In this document: one piece after another, positions 10,030-18,746 of the stretch | Position numbering within the stretch: position 1 is the first letter of the stretch | Layout of the letters: every line of letters starts with the position of its first letter | Source: Pirellula sp. | GTDB taxonomy: Bacteria; Planctomycetota; Planctomycetia; Pirellulales; Pirellulaceae | DNA length: 58,022 bases | Direction of reading: 5' to 3' | Assembly (NCBI GenBank): GCA_025459355.1 | Contig: JALOQS010000001.1 | Location: 1 to 58,022 of the forward strand | Translations under genes and position numbers: made by a program | The notes under the pieces: generated by a model | The model's input: the letters and a program-made list of their open reading frames with translations, nothing else | The model's database searches: none | What the model was told of the DNA's origin: nothing

Positions 10030-11652
10030 CCTCCACCGAGCTTGGAATAACCAAACATCTATTCCGAGCAAAACAGCGGTCGCCAACAGTGTTATGCCGG
10101 TATAACCAGCGATAAGTGGCCAGGAACCTATCTTCGGATCACCTTCTCCATAAACTGAGGGCATTGAGTTTAGCGGCGCGCTCTCGACCGCCATCAAAGG
10201 ACTTGTAATCCCTACAAAACGGAAATTCGGATTTTCTGCGAGTCCCGGTTGAAACACCCAGAACAAGAAATAAATCGCCACCGGCAAACAGTACAGCCCC
10301 AACAATATCACATACGTCAACATCATGGCCGTGCTGGTCTTGCGTACCAAGGTAGACAAAAACAGAGCTAAGACGGTGTTAAATATCGATGCCACGAAAC
10401 AGATTCCAAAGTAAGCCAACATCGACGGCCAATTCTCATACAGAGGTGTAATCGGAACCAAGGCCAAGATGAGAGGGAACATGATAAACAACGTCAGCAC
10501 AGCCGACACGCGATAACCAGCTAACAATTTTCCCCACAAGATTTGCCACGAGGTGACCGTGGTCGTCAAAAGCAAATCGATGGTTTGCCTTTCTCGTTCG
10601 CTGGTAATGCTGCCAGCTACGAAAACCGGCGCGACGAGCAAATTAAAGATCAATACGAAGCCGGCGTAAAAAGCTGCTTTGCTCGGGTCGAAAAACAAAA
10701 ACGCCGCCATCAGGGGAATGGCTAACGCCATGCTGATCTGAATCACCAACCGCAGCATCAAGCTTCCCTGGCTAAACAATTCGGCATGCATCTCTTTGTC
10801 GTAAACTGGATTCGCATTGTCCGCCATGAGCGATTTGCGACGCGGAGGAGCAAACAAGTTATCAGGAAATTGATCTCTTTGAATGACAAGTCCCACGGCA
10901 TTCTTTTGCTCGTTCTCGAGATCGATTACATCGCTCCCTTGACTGCCGATATCAGGTGGGTAAAGCAATCTGTGCCCGGTTACTGACAAAAGCAAAGTCC
11001 CCAATACGAGACAAACCCCGGGAACCAAGGTCACGGTTAACAATAACCTTAAATCAGCTTGCTGAGACAACGTCAACCATGCCACGACGCCTGCGATTAG
11101 GATGGGGAGAATCAAAACATAGCTGACCACTAATGAGGAACTGGTCCGTTTAAAATAACTGGAGCAAAACATACTGATGGCCCCAAACAAAAAGATCGCA
11201 AAAAGCAATCCAATATAAGCCGCCAACAACTCGTAAATCGACACCCCTCCCAGCGGCAAACACAACATGATGATGGGTAGAGACCCGCACACCAAGACTA
11301 CCAAATGGGTGAGGGCTGCAATCAATTTGCCTGACACGATCACCGACGGTCGCAAAGGGCTCGCCAAGAGCATCTCATAAGTCTTTCGCTCTTTCTCCCC
11401 CGTTATAGAACCGGCCGTAAAGCTCGGCGCCATCAAAGAAGCGATGGCGAATTGCCCGACAAAGAAAAAATCAACAAGCCGCTGCGCCGAAGCAGACTCG
11501 CGGCTCAAGTCGATCTTCTCATCCCTGGGGTAAGCAATCAATACGACAGATGCCAATGCGATTTGATACACCAACATAAGCAAAAACGCCCGAGGTGTTC
11601 GAAGATTGACAATCAGTTCTCGTTGTAAAACTGGATTATTCTTGAAAAACAT
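10012..11652 (-). CDS. Duplicated ABC-2 type membrane permease
   Basis: Integral membrane protein of 546 residues with about twelve hydrophobic helices. The start is placed at ATG 11652, eleven bases after the stop of the AAA+ gene; longer upstream codons would only read through that gene's end. It consists of two similar halves: the first has AGSITGEKERKTYEMLL and the second AGSITSERERQTIDLLL, the hallmark loop of ABC-2 permeases such as those of Cu/nitrous-oxide or Gldcluster exporters. The halves are joined by a cytoplasmic stretch with a possible NPVYDKEMHAELFS linker. An ABC ATPase would normally drive it, but none lies beside it; the upstream neighbour is an AAA+ ATPase of another type. 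The substrate is unknown. Confidence 0.88.
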   Translation of the reverse strand: MFFKNNPVLQRELIVNLRTPRAFLLMLVYQIALASVVLIAYPRDEKIDLSRESASAQRLVDFFFVGQFAIASLMAPSFTAGSITGEKERKTYEMLLASPLRPSVIVSGKLIAALTHLVVLVCGSLPIIMLCLPLGGVSIYELLAAYIGLLFAIFLFGAISMFCSSYFKRTSSSLVVSYVLILPILIAGVVAWLTLSQQADLRLLLTVTLVPGVCLVLGTLLLSVTGHRLLYPPDIGSQGSDVIDLENEQKNAVGLVIQRDQFPDNLFAPPRRKSLMADNANPVYDKEMHAELFSQGSLMLRLVIQISMALAIPLMAAFLFFDPSKAAFYAGFVLIFNLLVAPVFVAGSITSERERQTIDLLLTTTVTSWQILWGKLLAGYRVSAVLTLFIMFPLILALVPITPLYENWPSMLAYFGICFVASIFNTVLALFLSTLVRKTSTAMMLTYVILLGLYCLPVAIYFLFWVFQPGLAENPNFRFVGITSPLMAVESAPLNSMPSVYGEGDPKIGSWPLIAGYTGITLLATAVLLGIDVWLFQARWRLTGRG

Positions 11653-11662
11653 GTTGGCGCGA

Positions 11663-13459
11663 TTAACTAATTCCCATTTCTTCGAGCAAGCGGATTTCTT
11701 GTTCCATTTTCTCTCGGTCTTCATCCGATATGTTCGGATCCGGCAGCAAGGAACGCCTGGTGCAGTTCACGAGCGCCTGAAGCGTTTGGTATCGACGCGT
11801 CTGCTTGATGGCGGGCTGAATAAAGTCTCGAATCATCTCTTTTAAATCCGCCTCATCCTTGGGGGGGATGGCTCGAAACTGACTGCGAAGCGCCGCGTAA
11901 CCGGCCGACGAATAATCTTGCTCTAACCCCTCGGCATGCAACCATTCGACGAGCGGTTCGTTGCTCAGGTTGGTCGGCTTTAACATCCAGCGAATGAACT
12001 CTTTGCGATCTTCACCAATAGGATCAAGCACAGGGATGATCAAATCGCCGACGCGGCCAGGGCGTCTAATGTCAGGTGACAAAAGATGAATTCTAGCCGT
12101 CATCAACAGCCAAATCACTTTGCCCCGCAGTTTGGGATCGCTCATCATGCCTTGTATTTTGCCCGTTAGCCGCCGTTCAGTTTCATGAGCCCCGGCACCG
12201 ACTCCTCCAAACTGCGTGTCTGCTTCGTCGACGAAAATAAGGACCTTCTCTAAAGCCTCGAGTACTCGCTTTAGTCTTTCAAAAATAACATCGGTCTGAC
12301 CGAACCACTGGCTGCGTATGTTCTTTAGGACTAGAACAGGCATATCGAGTTCTGCGGCGACCGCCTCGAAGATAAACGTCTTGCCTCCGCCGATCGGGCC
12401 CGCGATGGCCGCACCCGGTAGTGCACGATCATCCGGCAGCTTCATTCGTGGTATCAAATACGAAGCGAGAAACTCCTTGAGCTTCGAAAAACCCACGCAA
12501 TCGGTTAAGCGATGCGACGGCTTCTTGAACTCGATAACATCTTCACCCAGTTGACTCTGAATAAACGCTTCCACCTGCAATGTCGTGTCTTGGCGATCAA
12601 CCTCTTTTTGAGTGTAATCGGCAGATAGCATGAGTTGCCTGAGGGCGTGCAAACTAAGCCCGGCGGTCGCGTCGGCCACCATGTCGACATTATGCTTTTT
12701 GGAAGCCGGATTCGACATGATATGAGTCGTCACAAAATGCTTGCGCGATTCCAGATTGGGGCTCGGGATTTCGACCGACAGAACTTGCGGTAATCTCGAC
12801 ACACGAGGATGAATCATGCTTCGCGATTCCGCGATTAATACGACCGCGTCCTTGCCAGCAAAGAACTCGGGGTTGCCGAACCAATCGGTGACAATGGCGA
12901 TTCGACGCAGTTGAGCATCATTCAACTTGGCAACATCACCATCTCCAGCAGGCAGCAGCATGTCCGCTCCCTCAATCAGCACGATCAAGCTCTCGCGCAT
13001 GGTTTCGCGTGAACAAATCGTAAGCTGGCGAAGAAACTCGAGGGCTTGCGTCGCGTTACCAATCGCGTCTCGGAGGTACTGATCGAATTCCCGACGGCGC
13101 AAGTCAAACTTGCTGCCATCGTTTAAGACCTCGCGCATGGGAATGGCATCGAGGGTGACTCCGTTCTTCCACGCGGCCCATGCCTCCCGCATTTTAACCT
13201 TGTCTTCATCGCTTATGCGAATCGGTCCATTTAATTCGTAGATCACTTGAATCAGGCCAGGGATTTTCGTCTTGGACCTGAGAAACGGAATCAGCGGCAC
13301 ATACTGACGGCCATCAAAATACAAATCATAGATGTTGCCCGACAACACAATCGACTTGGATTGGCCAGAATTGATGACCCGAGCCAGTTGCGAGAAGAAA
13401 GGATAAGTCGCAGCCGGTAGATCTGTAGTCGGAAGCTGGGGTGTCTGTAGTGTTGTCAT
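11663..13459 (-). CDS. AAA+ ATPase (Ycf46/FtsH-like ATPase core)
   Basis: 598 residues. The C-terminal half is a classical AAA module: Walker A GPIGGGKTFIF, Walker B VLIFVDEADTQFG, sensor-1 like WLLMTARIH and an arginine-finger/SRH segment DIRRPGRVGDLI. The N-terminal half (about 20-300) looks like a degenerate ATPase fold, with a Walker-B-like stretch SLIVLIEGADMLLP but no good P-loop, a layout seen in Ycf46-type proteins. No membrane helix or protease zinc site is present, so this is not FtsH itself. It is followed after 10 nt by an ABC-2 permease, so the two are probably translated from one message. Function inferred only as ATP-driven remodelling. Confidence 0.85.
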   Translation of the reverse strand: MTTLQTPQLPTTDLPAATYPFFSQLARVINSGQSKSIVLSGNIYDLYFDGRQYVPLIPFLRSKTKIPGLIQVIYELNGPIRISDEDKVKMREAWAAWKNGVTLDAIPMREVLNDGSKFDLRRREFDQYLRDAIGNATQALEFLRQLTICSRETMRESLIVLIEGADMLLPAGDGDVAKLNDAQLRRIAIVTDWFGNPEFFAGKDAVVLIAESRSMIHPRVSRLPQVLSVEIPSPNLESRKHFVTTHIMSNPASKKHNVDMVADATAGLSLHALRQLMLSADYTQKEVDRQDTTLQVEAFIQSQLGEDVIEFKKPSHRLTDCVGFSKLKEFLASYLIPRMKLPDDRALPGAAIAGPIGGGKTFIFEAVAAELDMPVLVLKNIRSQWFGQTDVIFERLKRVLEALEKVLIFVDEADTQFGGVGAGAHETERRLTGKIQGMMSDPKLRGKVIWLLMTARIHLLSPDIRRPGRVGDLIIPVLDPIGEDRKEFIRWMLKPTNLSNEPLVEWLHAEGLEQDYSSAGYAALRSQFRAIPPKDEADLKEMIRDFIQPAIKQTRRYQTLQALVNCTRRSLLPDPNISDEDREKMEQEIRLLEEMGIS

Positions 13460-13597
13460 TGCAAATGGGGCACGAAAGTATGGAAATGGGTGATGATCTG
13501 AAATCTGATTCTCATCATTCCTGGTTAAGGAGCGGCGATCATTCTAGCAGACTCTTGCCTTTGTTCGGAACGACGCTTGTGGTATTCTTTGGCGATC

Positions 13598-15070
13598 ATG
13601 GAATTTCAATCACTTGACGATATTGTTGCACGGCTTGATTCTCGGCAAATTTCCAGCCTGGAATTAACCCGCTTTTACCTTGATCGAATCCGTCGGATTG
13701 ATCCGCAGCTTAACTCGTTCGTCTACGTCGATGAATCGGGAGCGCTCGAAGAGGCAAAAAAATCGGACGCTCGTCGACAACGCAACGAATGCATGAGCCA
13801 GCTGGATGGAGTTCCCATTTCGCTTAAGGACAATATTTGCACGCGTGGCACACCCACCAGCTGTGGCTCCAGAATACTGAGCGACTATCGATCTCCTTTT
13901 GATGCAGAGGTGGTCGCCCGGCTTCGCCAATCCGGCATGATCATTCTCGGAAAAACAAACTTGGATGAGTTTGCGATGGGTGGCTCGACGGAAACGAGCT
14001 GCTTCGGGGCAAGTCGCAATCCCTGGGATACTTCCCGCACCTGTGGTGGTAGTAGTGGTGGCTCAGCCGCTGCCGTGGCGGCTTTGTTGTCTCCAGTCAC
14101 ACTCGGAAGCGACACGGGCGGTTCCATTCGGCAACCTGCTGCCTTTTGCGGTGTCTGTGGACTGAAACCAACCTACGGACGCGTTAGTCGGTACGGCTTG
14201 GTGGCCTACGCGAGTAGCTTGGACCAAATCGGACCGTTTGGACGTACCATCAAAGATTTGGCGACAGTCCTGAACGTTATTGCGGGCCACGATTCACGCG
14301 ACTCAACCAGCCTCAGTACACCACATGAGGATTTCGTTGCACAATTGGAAGGTGCCAAATCGCCTTATCGAATCGGAGTTGTTCGTGAACACCTCGAACA
14401 TCCATCTCTCGATGACGAAGTGCGCACCGCCATTTTGAATGCGATCAAACTCTTTCAAGAAATAGGGCACACGATCGTCGACCTGTCCATGCCTCATCAT
14501 AAGTATGCTGTCCCGACTTACTACATCGTTGCCCCCAGCGAAGCGAGCAGTAATCTATCCCGCTACGACGGTGCTCATTTTGGCTATCGCGCGGATTTTC
14601 CTAAACCGACCGCCGAATCACCTCTGGTCTCAATGTACAAATCAACTCGCTCTTTAGGATTCGGCACCGAAGTCAAACGCCGCATCATGCTCGGCACCTT
14701 TGCCCTCAGCGCAGGTTACAGTGACAAGTACTACGTCAAAGCCTTGCAAGTTCGACGACTGATTCGGAACGACTATGATCAGGCGTTTCAAACCGTCGAC
14801 GCGATTTTGGGACCGACCACGCCTACCACCCCCTTTACACTTGGCGAAAAAGTGAACGACCCCGTTCAGATGTACTTAGAAGACCTTTATACGGTCAGCG
14901 CTAATTTGGCTGGAGTGCCTGCTCTTTCGATCCCTGTAAATCCCCACTCGTCGGGGTTGCCAATCGGTGTGCAATTGCAAGCCGCGCCGCTGCAAGAATC
15001 AAAACTCTTGAGAATTGCTCACGAACTCCATCGCGAAATTGGTTATGTTCCTAGAGTTGCCATGCCATAA
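13598..15070 (+). CDS. gatA: Asp/Glu-tRNA amidotransferase subunit A
   Basis: Glutaminase subunit of the GatCAB complex, which amidates misacylated Glu-tRNA(Gln) or Asp-tRNA(Asn). ATG 13598 gives 490 residues, the normal family length; an upstream GTG at 13577 is less likely. The amidase signature is complete: Lys77 in SLKDNI, cis-Ser153 in CGGSSGGSAAA and nucleophile Ser176 in GSDTGGSIRQPA, followed by GLKPTYGRVSRYGL. gatB and gatC are not in the window. An RluA-like synthase follows after 18 nt and then threonine synthase, so the three may form one transcript. Confidence 0.97.
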   Translation: MEFQSLDDIVARLDSRQISSLELTRFYLDRIRRIDPQLNSFVYVDESGALEEAKKSDARRQRNECMSQLDGVPISLKDNICTRGTPTSCGSRILSDYRSPFDAEVVARLRQSGMIILGKTNLDEFAMGGSTETSCFGASRNPWDTSRTCGGSSGGSAAAVAALLSPVTLGSDTGGSIRQPAAFCGVCGLKPTYGRVSRYGLVAYASSLDQIGPFGRTIKDLATVLNVIAGHDSRDSTSLSTPHEDFVAQLEGAKSPYRIGVVREHLEHPSLDDEVRTAILNAIKLFQEIGHTIVDLSMPHHKYAVPTYYIVAPSEASSNLSRYDGAHFGYRADFPKPTAESPLVSMYKSTRSLGFGTEVKRRIMLGTFALSAGYSDKYYVKALQVRRLIRNDYDQAFQTVDAILGPTTPTTPFTLGEKVNDPVQMYLEDLYTVSANLAGVPALSIPVNPHSSGLPIGVQLQAAPLQESKLLRIAHELHREIGYVPRVAMP

Positions 15071-15088
15071 GAAAACCGCGAGTCATTG

Positions 15089-15781
15089 ATGGATATCGTT
15101 TATGAAGACAACCATCTTCTCGTTGTCAACAAACCAGTTGGCTGGATTGTCCAAGGTGCTCAGGCCGATCAAGACAGCTTGCTAGAACGAGCCAAATCTT
15201 ACATCAAACAAAAGTACAACAAACCTGGCAGCGTTTATCTAGGCGTTGTAAGTCGCCTCGATGGCCCCGTCTCGGGTCTCGTCCCATTGGCTCGCACCAG
15301 TAAAGCAGCAGCCAGATTGAGCGAACAGATTCGAGATCGATCGGTCAAGAAGATCTATTGGGCTGTCACCTCTGGCACCCCACCTAGACCATGCGATCGC
15401 ATCGAACATTGGCTCGCGCGGCATGAGTCTGAGACGGTGACACGCGTCGTTGCTCGAGCAACCTCTCAATCGCAACAAGCGATCTTGGAGTATCGAACGT
15501 TGGGAGCATCCGGAGAGAACTCATCGTTAAGCACTGCGCAGCAGCAATCATGGCTGGAGATCGAACTAGTTACAGGCAGAAAACATCAGATACGTGCCCA
15601 GTTAGAAGCCATCGGTTGTCCCATTCTCGGCGACGAAAAATATGGTTCGCACGTTCGCTTTTCTAATGGAATTGCGCTGCATTGCCGACGACTCGTATTT
15701 CAGCATCCCACGAAAAAGGAAACGCTCGACTTAACCGCCGCGATACCGAGCTCATGGCCACCATGGATTCACGAATCATGA
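15089..15781 (+). CDS. RluA-family RNA pseudouridine synthase
   Basis: Isomerises specific uridines in RNA to pseudouridine. ATG 15089 gives 230 residues, the size of short RluA/RluC types without an S4 domain. The motif YLGVVSRLDGPVSG carries the catalytic Asp58 of the family's HRLD pattern (here SRLD). Further family segments are NKPVGWIVQG near the N-terminus, LEIELVTGRKHQIRAQL and GCPILGDEKYG. Which RNA and which uridine cannot be told. Its stop overlaps the start of the threonine synthase gene as ATGA (15778-15781), implying coupled translation. Confidence 0.95.
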   Translation: MDIVYEDNHLLVVNKPVGWIVQGAQADQDSLLERAKSYIKQKYNKPGSVYLGVVSRLDGPVSGLVPLARTSKAAARLSEQIRDRSVKKIYWAVTSGTPPRPCDRIEHWLARHESETVTRVVARATSQSQQAILEYRTLGASGENSSLSTAQQQSWLEIELVTGRKHQIRAQLEAIGCPILGDEKYGSHVRFSNGIALHCRRLVFQHPTKKETLDLTAAIPSSWPPWIHES

Positions 15782-16887
15782 AGCATTACTTGGGTACAAA
15801 AACGGGTAGACGATATCCGATTGAGTCGATGGCATGGCATGGAGACGGGGGGGAGCTACTCGACTTGGAACCTTTTTCGGTTGCTTTTCCTCTCGACAAA
15901 ATTCGAGCTAGACCAGGAACTTTATGGCGATACCAGGAGGCTCTACCATTCGATGCTTCCGATGACTCCTGGAAATCCATCACGATGGGCGAAGGCTTTA
16001 CCCCTTTGGTGCAACTCGATCCGGAACAGCCCCATTTGTTTGCCAAAGTTGACTACATGATGCCAACGCTATCCTTTAAAGATCGAGGGGCTGCCGTGTT
16101 GGTCGCCAAAGCAAAGTCGTTGGGCGCAAAACACTTAGTCCAAGACTCAAGCGGCAATGCCGGCACCAGCATTGCCGCCTACGCCGCCCGTGCTGGGCTT
16201 CGGTGCACCATTTTTGTTCCGGAAGCGACATCGCCTAAGAAGCTCAAACAGATTTCTCTCTTTGGTGCCGAACTCCGAATCATTGCAGGATCGCGCGAGG
16301 CAACAGCATCTGCGGCCAAGGAATTCGCAAAGCAGGATGACGTTTTTTACGCCAGCCATGTTTACAATCCGTTTTTCTATCAAGGGACGAAAACCTACGC
16401 GTTCGAACTATGGGAACAATTGGGGAAAGCCCCTGACACGTTGATATTGCCCGTTGGAAATGGCACGCTCGTTCTAGGTTGCTTCTATGGATTCAGCGAG
16501 TTGCTTGCAGCCAAAATGATTGATCGACTGCCTCGGATCGTTGCCGTTCAGTCTGGGCAGTGTGATCCCTTAACGCGAGCCTTTGCCAACGATAATCCAG
16601 TTGTCGAGCCAGTTGTCAATCAAGGGACGGCCGCTGAGGGAATTGCAATCGCTGCTCCCGCTCGCGGCACTCAGATAGTGCATGCCATCCGCGCATCGCG
16701 AGGGACCATTGTATCGATCGCCGAAGACTTGATCGAACCAGCCAGGCGTTATCTAGCTAGCCGGGGATACGACGTGGAACCGACCTCGGCGGTCAACATC
16801 GCTGCGTTTACCGCGTATCCGAAATGGTTTCCCCCGAACGAGACCGTCGTGCTGCCTTTGTGTGGTGCGGGTATAAAATCGCTCTAA
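15778..16887 (+). CDS. thrC: Threonine synthase
   Basis: PLP enzyme converting O-phosphohomoserine to threonine. The start ATG 15778 overlaps the previous stop (ATGA) and gives 369 residues; longer in-frame starts inside the synthase gene are unlikely. PLP Lys101 lies in PTLSFKDRGA; the phosphate/substrate loop is DSSGNAGTSIAAYAARAG; later family segments include PVGNGTLVLG and the C-terminal EPTSAVNIAAF and PLCGAG. It is the compact thrC type. The first 70 residues include a stretch MGEGFTPLVQL typical of threonine synthases, which makes other fold-type II enzymes (cysteate synthase, threonine dehydratase) less likely. Confidence 0.9.
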   Translation: MKHYLGTKTGRRYPIESMAWHGDGGELLDLEPFSVAFPLDKIRARPGTLWRYQEALPFDASDDSWKSITMGEGFTPLVQLDPEQPHLFAKVDYMMPTLSFKDRGAAVLVAKAKSLGAKHLVQDSSGNAGTSIAAYAARAGLRCTIFVPEATSPKKLKQISLFGAELRIIAGSREATASAAKEFAKQDDVFYASHVYNPFFYQGTKTYAFELWEQLGKAPDTLILPVGNGTLVLGCFYGFSELLAAKMIDRLPRIVAVQSGQCDPLTRAFANDNPVVEPVVNQGTAAEGIAIAAPARGTQIVHAIRASRGTIVSIAEDLIEPARRYLASRGYDVEPTSAVNIAAFTAYPKWFPPNETVVLPLCGAGIKSL

Positions 16888-16928
16888 GTTTTTGGTTTAG
16901 GTTCGGGCACGAGACTTGAGCGATGAAG

Positions 16929-18200
16929 CTACTTAATGTCGACTTTCGGCACCATGGCTAGTGCTCGACGATAGGATTTCGGATCGAAGGCTTTCATCTT
17001 CTCAAGCTCGCTTGCAGCGTCTGGCAAGGGGCAATGACGCATGTAGTTGATGATCAAATACCGAGCCAGTCCTTGTTCTGATTCCGGATCGCGGAACAGC
17101 CGAGACAATTGTGGAATAGCGTCCCAGTATTCCCATCTCGCTAGATCTGGTATCACCAAATCAGCGGCTGCAGGATCATCGAGAACATGCGCCAGTGCAC
17201 GAGCGGATCGAGTCATCTGGCTTGGATCCAGATCGCTTCCCAACACGCGAATAGCGCTGATTGCAGCCGACTTGAGTCCGACGGGGCACTGTCGATTTCG
17301 CAGCATTTTCTCCTCAAGAGTTTGCATGGCCGTCTCGCCTCCCAGCCGTGCGTAACATGCCATAGCGGCCGCTAGCCAAGGGTAGTTCGCCACGGTTGAG
17401 GACTGGATCGTCTCGATTTCAGAGTTCTTGAGCTCTTGTTCGATAAGAGGCATCGCCAATTCTTGAAAGATCGGTGCATCGGTTTGTTCACCGAGCTCGG
17501 CTAAAACCATCCAGAGAAAGCTTTTATACTTGGCAGGAAAGTCAGGTTTCCGCAAAGCATTAAGGAGTTTCTGTTTGTCAAAATCTTGGCGAAACGAATC
17601 TTTGCGGATGGTTTCGAGCGAGACCCGAGCGCATTCTGAGTAAGCATCGTCAGACACCATTTGCTCGCTAGCGAAAAGGTGTTTGTAAAAGTATGCAAGT
17701 CGTTCCGACTCAGGACGATCCGTGAGAGGGAGGTTTTGAACATAGTCAGCTGCAGCTTCAGTCAGTTCCAGAGGAGTATTCCACAGCCATGTTATATGAT
17801 CCATATCTGATGTGTCGGTGGCAGCGACATCAGGTGTTCCGATTAGAAGAATTTTCTTACCTTTGGCGACTTCGTTGAACGAGAATACGCCCTGGAATTT
17901 GGGGGGCGATTTTTGTTCACCGATCGAGGCCACGAAATCGACCATAAGATCAAAACCGGCGCCATCATCTCGGGTAGTGCATTCCGTTACTTGAACGATG
18001 ACCCCGAGGGCTGGCGATTGCAAATCGTCGGAAATCGTGCTTCCAATCGCCTCGCACAATGGGCAAGCGACGAGTTGCCGCATAAAGATCGTAGCCGCGA
18101 TTAGGAGTACCACACCGACCGCGGTGATTGTTTTCGCCGACTGGGCCGGGCAAACCGGTTTTGTCGCGGTAATACCTTCACGATCCGTGGTATGGAACAT
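16929..18200 (-). CDS. Membrane-anchored protein with CPLC motif and helical repeats
   Basis: 423 residues. One membrane helix at about residues 25-44 (ITAVGVVLLIAATIF) is followed at once by CPLC (Cys46-Cys49), a thioredoxin-like or metal-binding CxxC placed at the outer membrane face. The middle (about 60-150) is a beta-rich region. From about 190 on, alpha-helical units resemble HEAT-type repeats (for example PWLAAAMACYARLGGETAMQTLEEKML). Planctomycete genomes contain similar membrane proteins of unknown role. Catalytic activity is not evident. The gene is convergent with thrC and divergent from the tRNA. Confidence 0.7.
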   Translation of the reverse strand: MFHTTDREGITATKPVCPAQSAKTITAVGVVLLIAATIFMRQLVACPLCEAIGSTISDDLQSPALGVIVQVTECTTRDDGAGFDLMVDFVASIGEQKSPPKFQGVFSFNEVAKGKKILLIGTPDVAATDTSDMDHITWLWNTPLELTEAAADYVQNLPLTDRPESERLAYFYKHLFASEQMVSDDAYSECARVSLETIRKDSFRQDFDKQKLLNALRKPDFPAKYKSFLWMVLAELGEQTDAPIFQELAMPLIEQELKNSEIETIQSSTVANYPWLAAAMACYARLGGETAMQTLEEKMLRNRQCPVGLKSAAISAIRVLGSDLDPSQMTRSARALAHVLDDPAAADLVIPDLARWEYWDAIPQLSRLFRDPESEQGLARYLIINYMRHCPLPDAASELEKMKAFDPKSYRRALAMVPKVDIK

Positions 18201-18518
18201 AGACGCGGAGATCCGGTTTGAGGGTTAGTTGGGAAGCTTAGGAGGTTTGAGGTGGCGTCCTGAGTGAATACCAAAATCCCGTTTCTGAAAGCAAGAGCTA
18301 GGCGGGATAAAGGTCGAATTCTGGGAAAACGTAGGGAATAGAGGGATTTTCTCGACGTATTAAGGCTTAGGGCGACGGTTTTTCTCAGTTCGTCTTTTCA
18401 GAGAAACAAGAGCGTGTAGAATTCGGCACTAAGCGACTAGGGGCGGGTTTGAAAGCCTGAACTTCCAGCTAGGAAGTTTCGGGACCAGCGGTCCGCTGTA
18501 GCAGCTTGGTAAGATAAT
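18201..18518. other. Intergenic region upstream of tRNA-Met
   Basis: 318 nt between the leftward CPLC-protein gene and the tRNA; it must hold promoters for both. TAAGATAAT at 18510-18518 touches the tRNA 5' end and is too near to be its -10 box unless the transcript starts at the mature end. No ORF, repeat or second RNA gene is apparent. Confidence 0.45.
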
Positions 18519-18592
18519 GGCGATGTAGCTCAGTCGGTTAGAGCAACGGCTTCATAAGCCGTGTGTCGGTGGTTCGAGTCCACTCATCGCTA
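18519..18592 (+). tRNA. tRNA-Met (CAT), elongator type
   Basis: A full cloverleaf can be drawn. The acceptor arm pairs 18519-18525 with 18585-18591 (G1-U72 wobble), the D stem is GCTC/GAGC, the anticodon stem ACGGC/GCCGT encloses TTCATAA with anticodon CAT at 18553-18555, and the T arm has TTCGAGT. CCA is not encoded. The initiator marks (three G-C pairs in the anticodon stem, 1-72 mismatch) are missing, so this is elongator Met, or possibly the Ile-CAU tRNA that is modified to lysidine. The 3' half serves as the attachment site of the element that follows and stays intact after integration. Confidence 0.93.
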
Positions 18593-18595
18593 CTG
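18551..18595 (+). repeat. attL: 45-bp direct repeat inside tRNA-Met
   Basis: It starts in the anticodon loop (TTCATAA) and runs three bases past the discriminator A. It is identical to 28331-28375. Bases flanking the two copies differ on both sides (GGC versus CCG before; CAAAA versus TAGAG after), which fixes the repeat length at 45. Confidence 0.97.
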
Positions 18596-18623
18596 CAAAA
18601 AAACCAATGTTTTTCCACGTCGG

Positions 18624-18707
18624 ACGCTAGTTAGCGTACCAGTCAAAACGACTGAGCGACATTACTTTCCTGAAGTTCATACACCGAAACTGTCCTAATC
18701 AGACAGT
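18624..18707 (+). promoter_or_regulatory. Three successive palindromes between attL and the integrase gene
   Basis: ACGCTA-GT-TAGCGT (18624-18637), CAGTC-AAAAC-GACTG (18640-18654) and ACTGTC-CTAATCA-GACAGT (18689-18707) are all perfect inverted repeats. They lie in the 150 nt leader before int, a usual place for arm-type integrase sites, excisionase sites or the operator of the int promoter. Which of these they are cannot be told by eye. Confidence 0.55.
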
Positions 18708-18746
18708 ACACCGGTGGGTGAGCGTTAGACAAAGGAGTCGTTCAAC

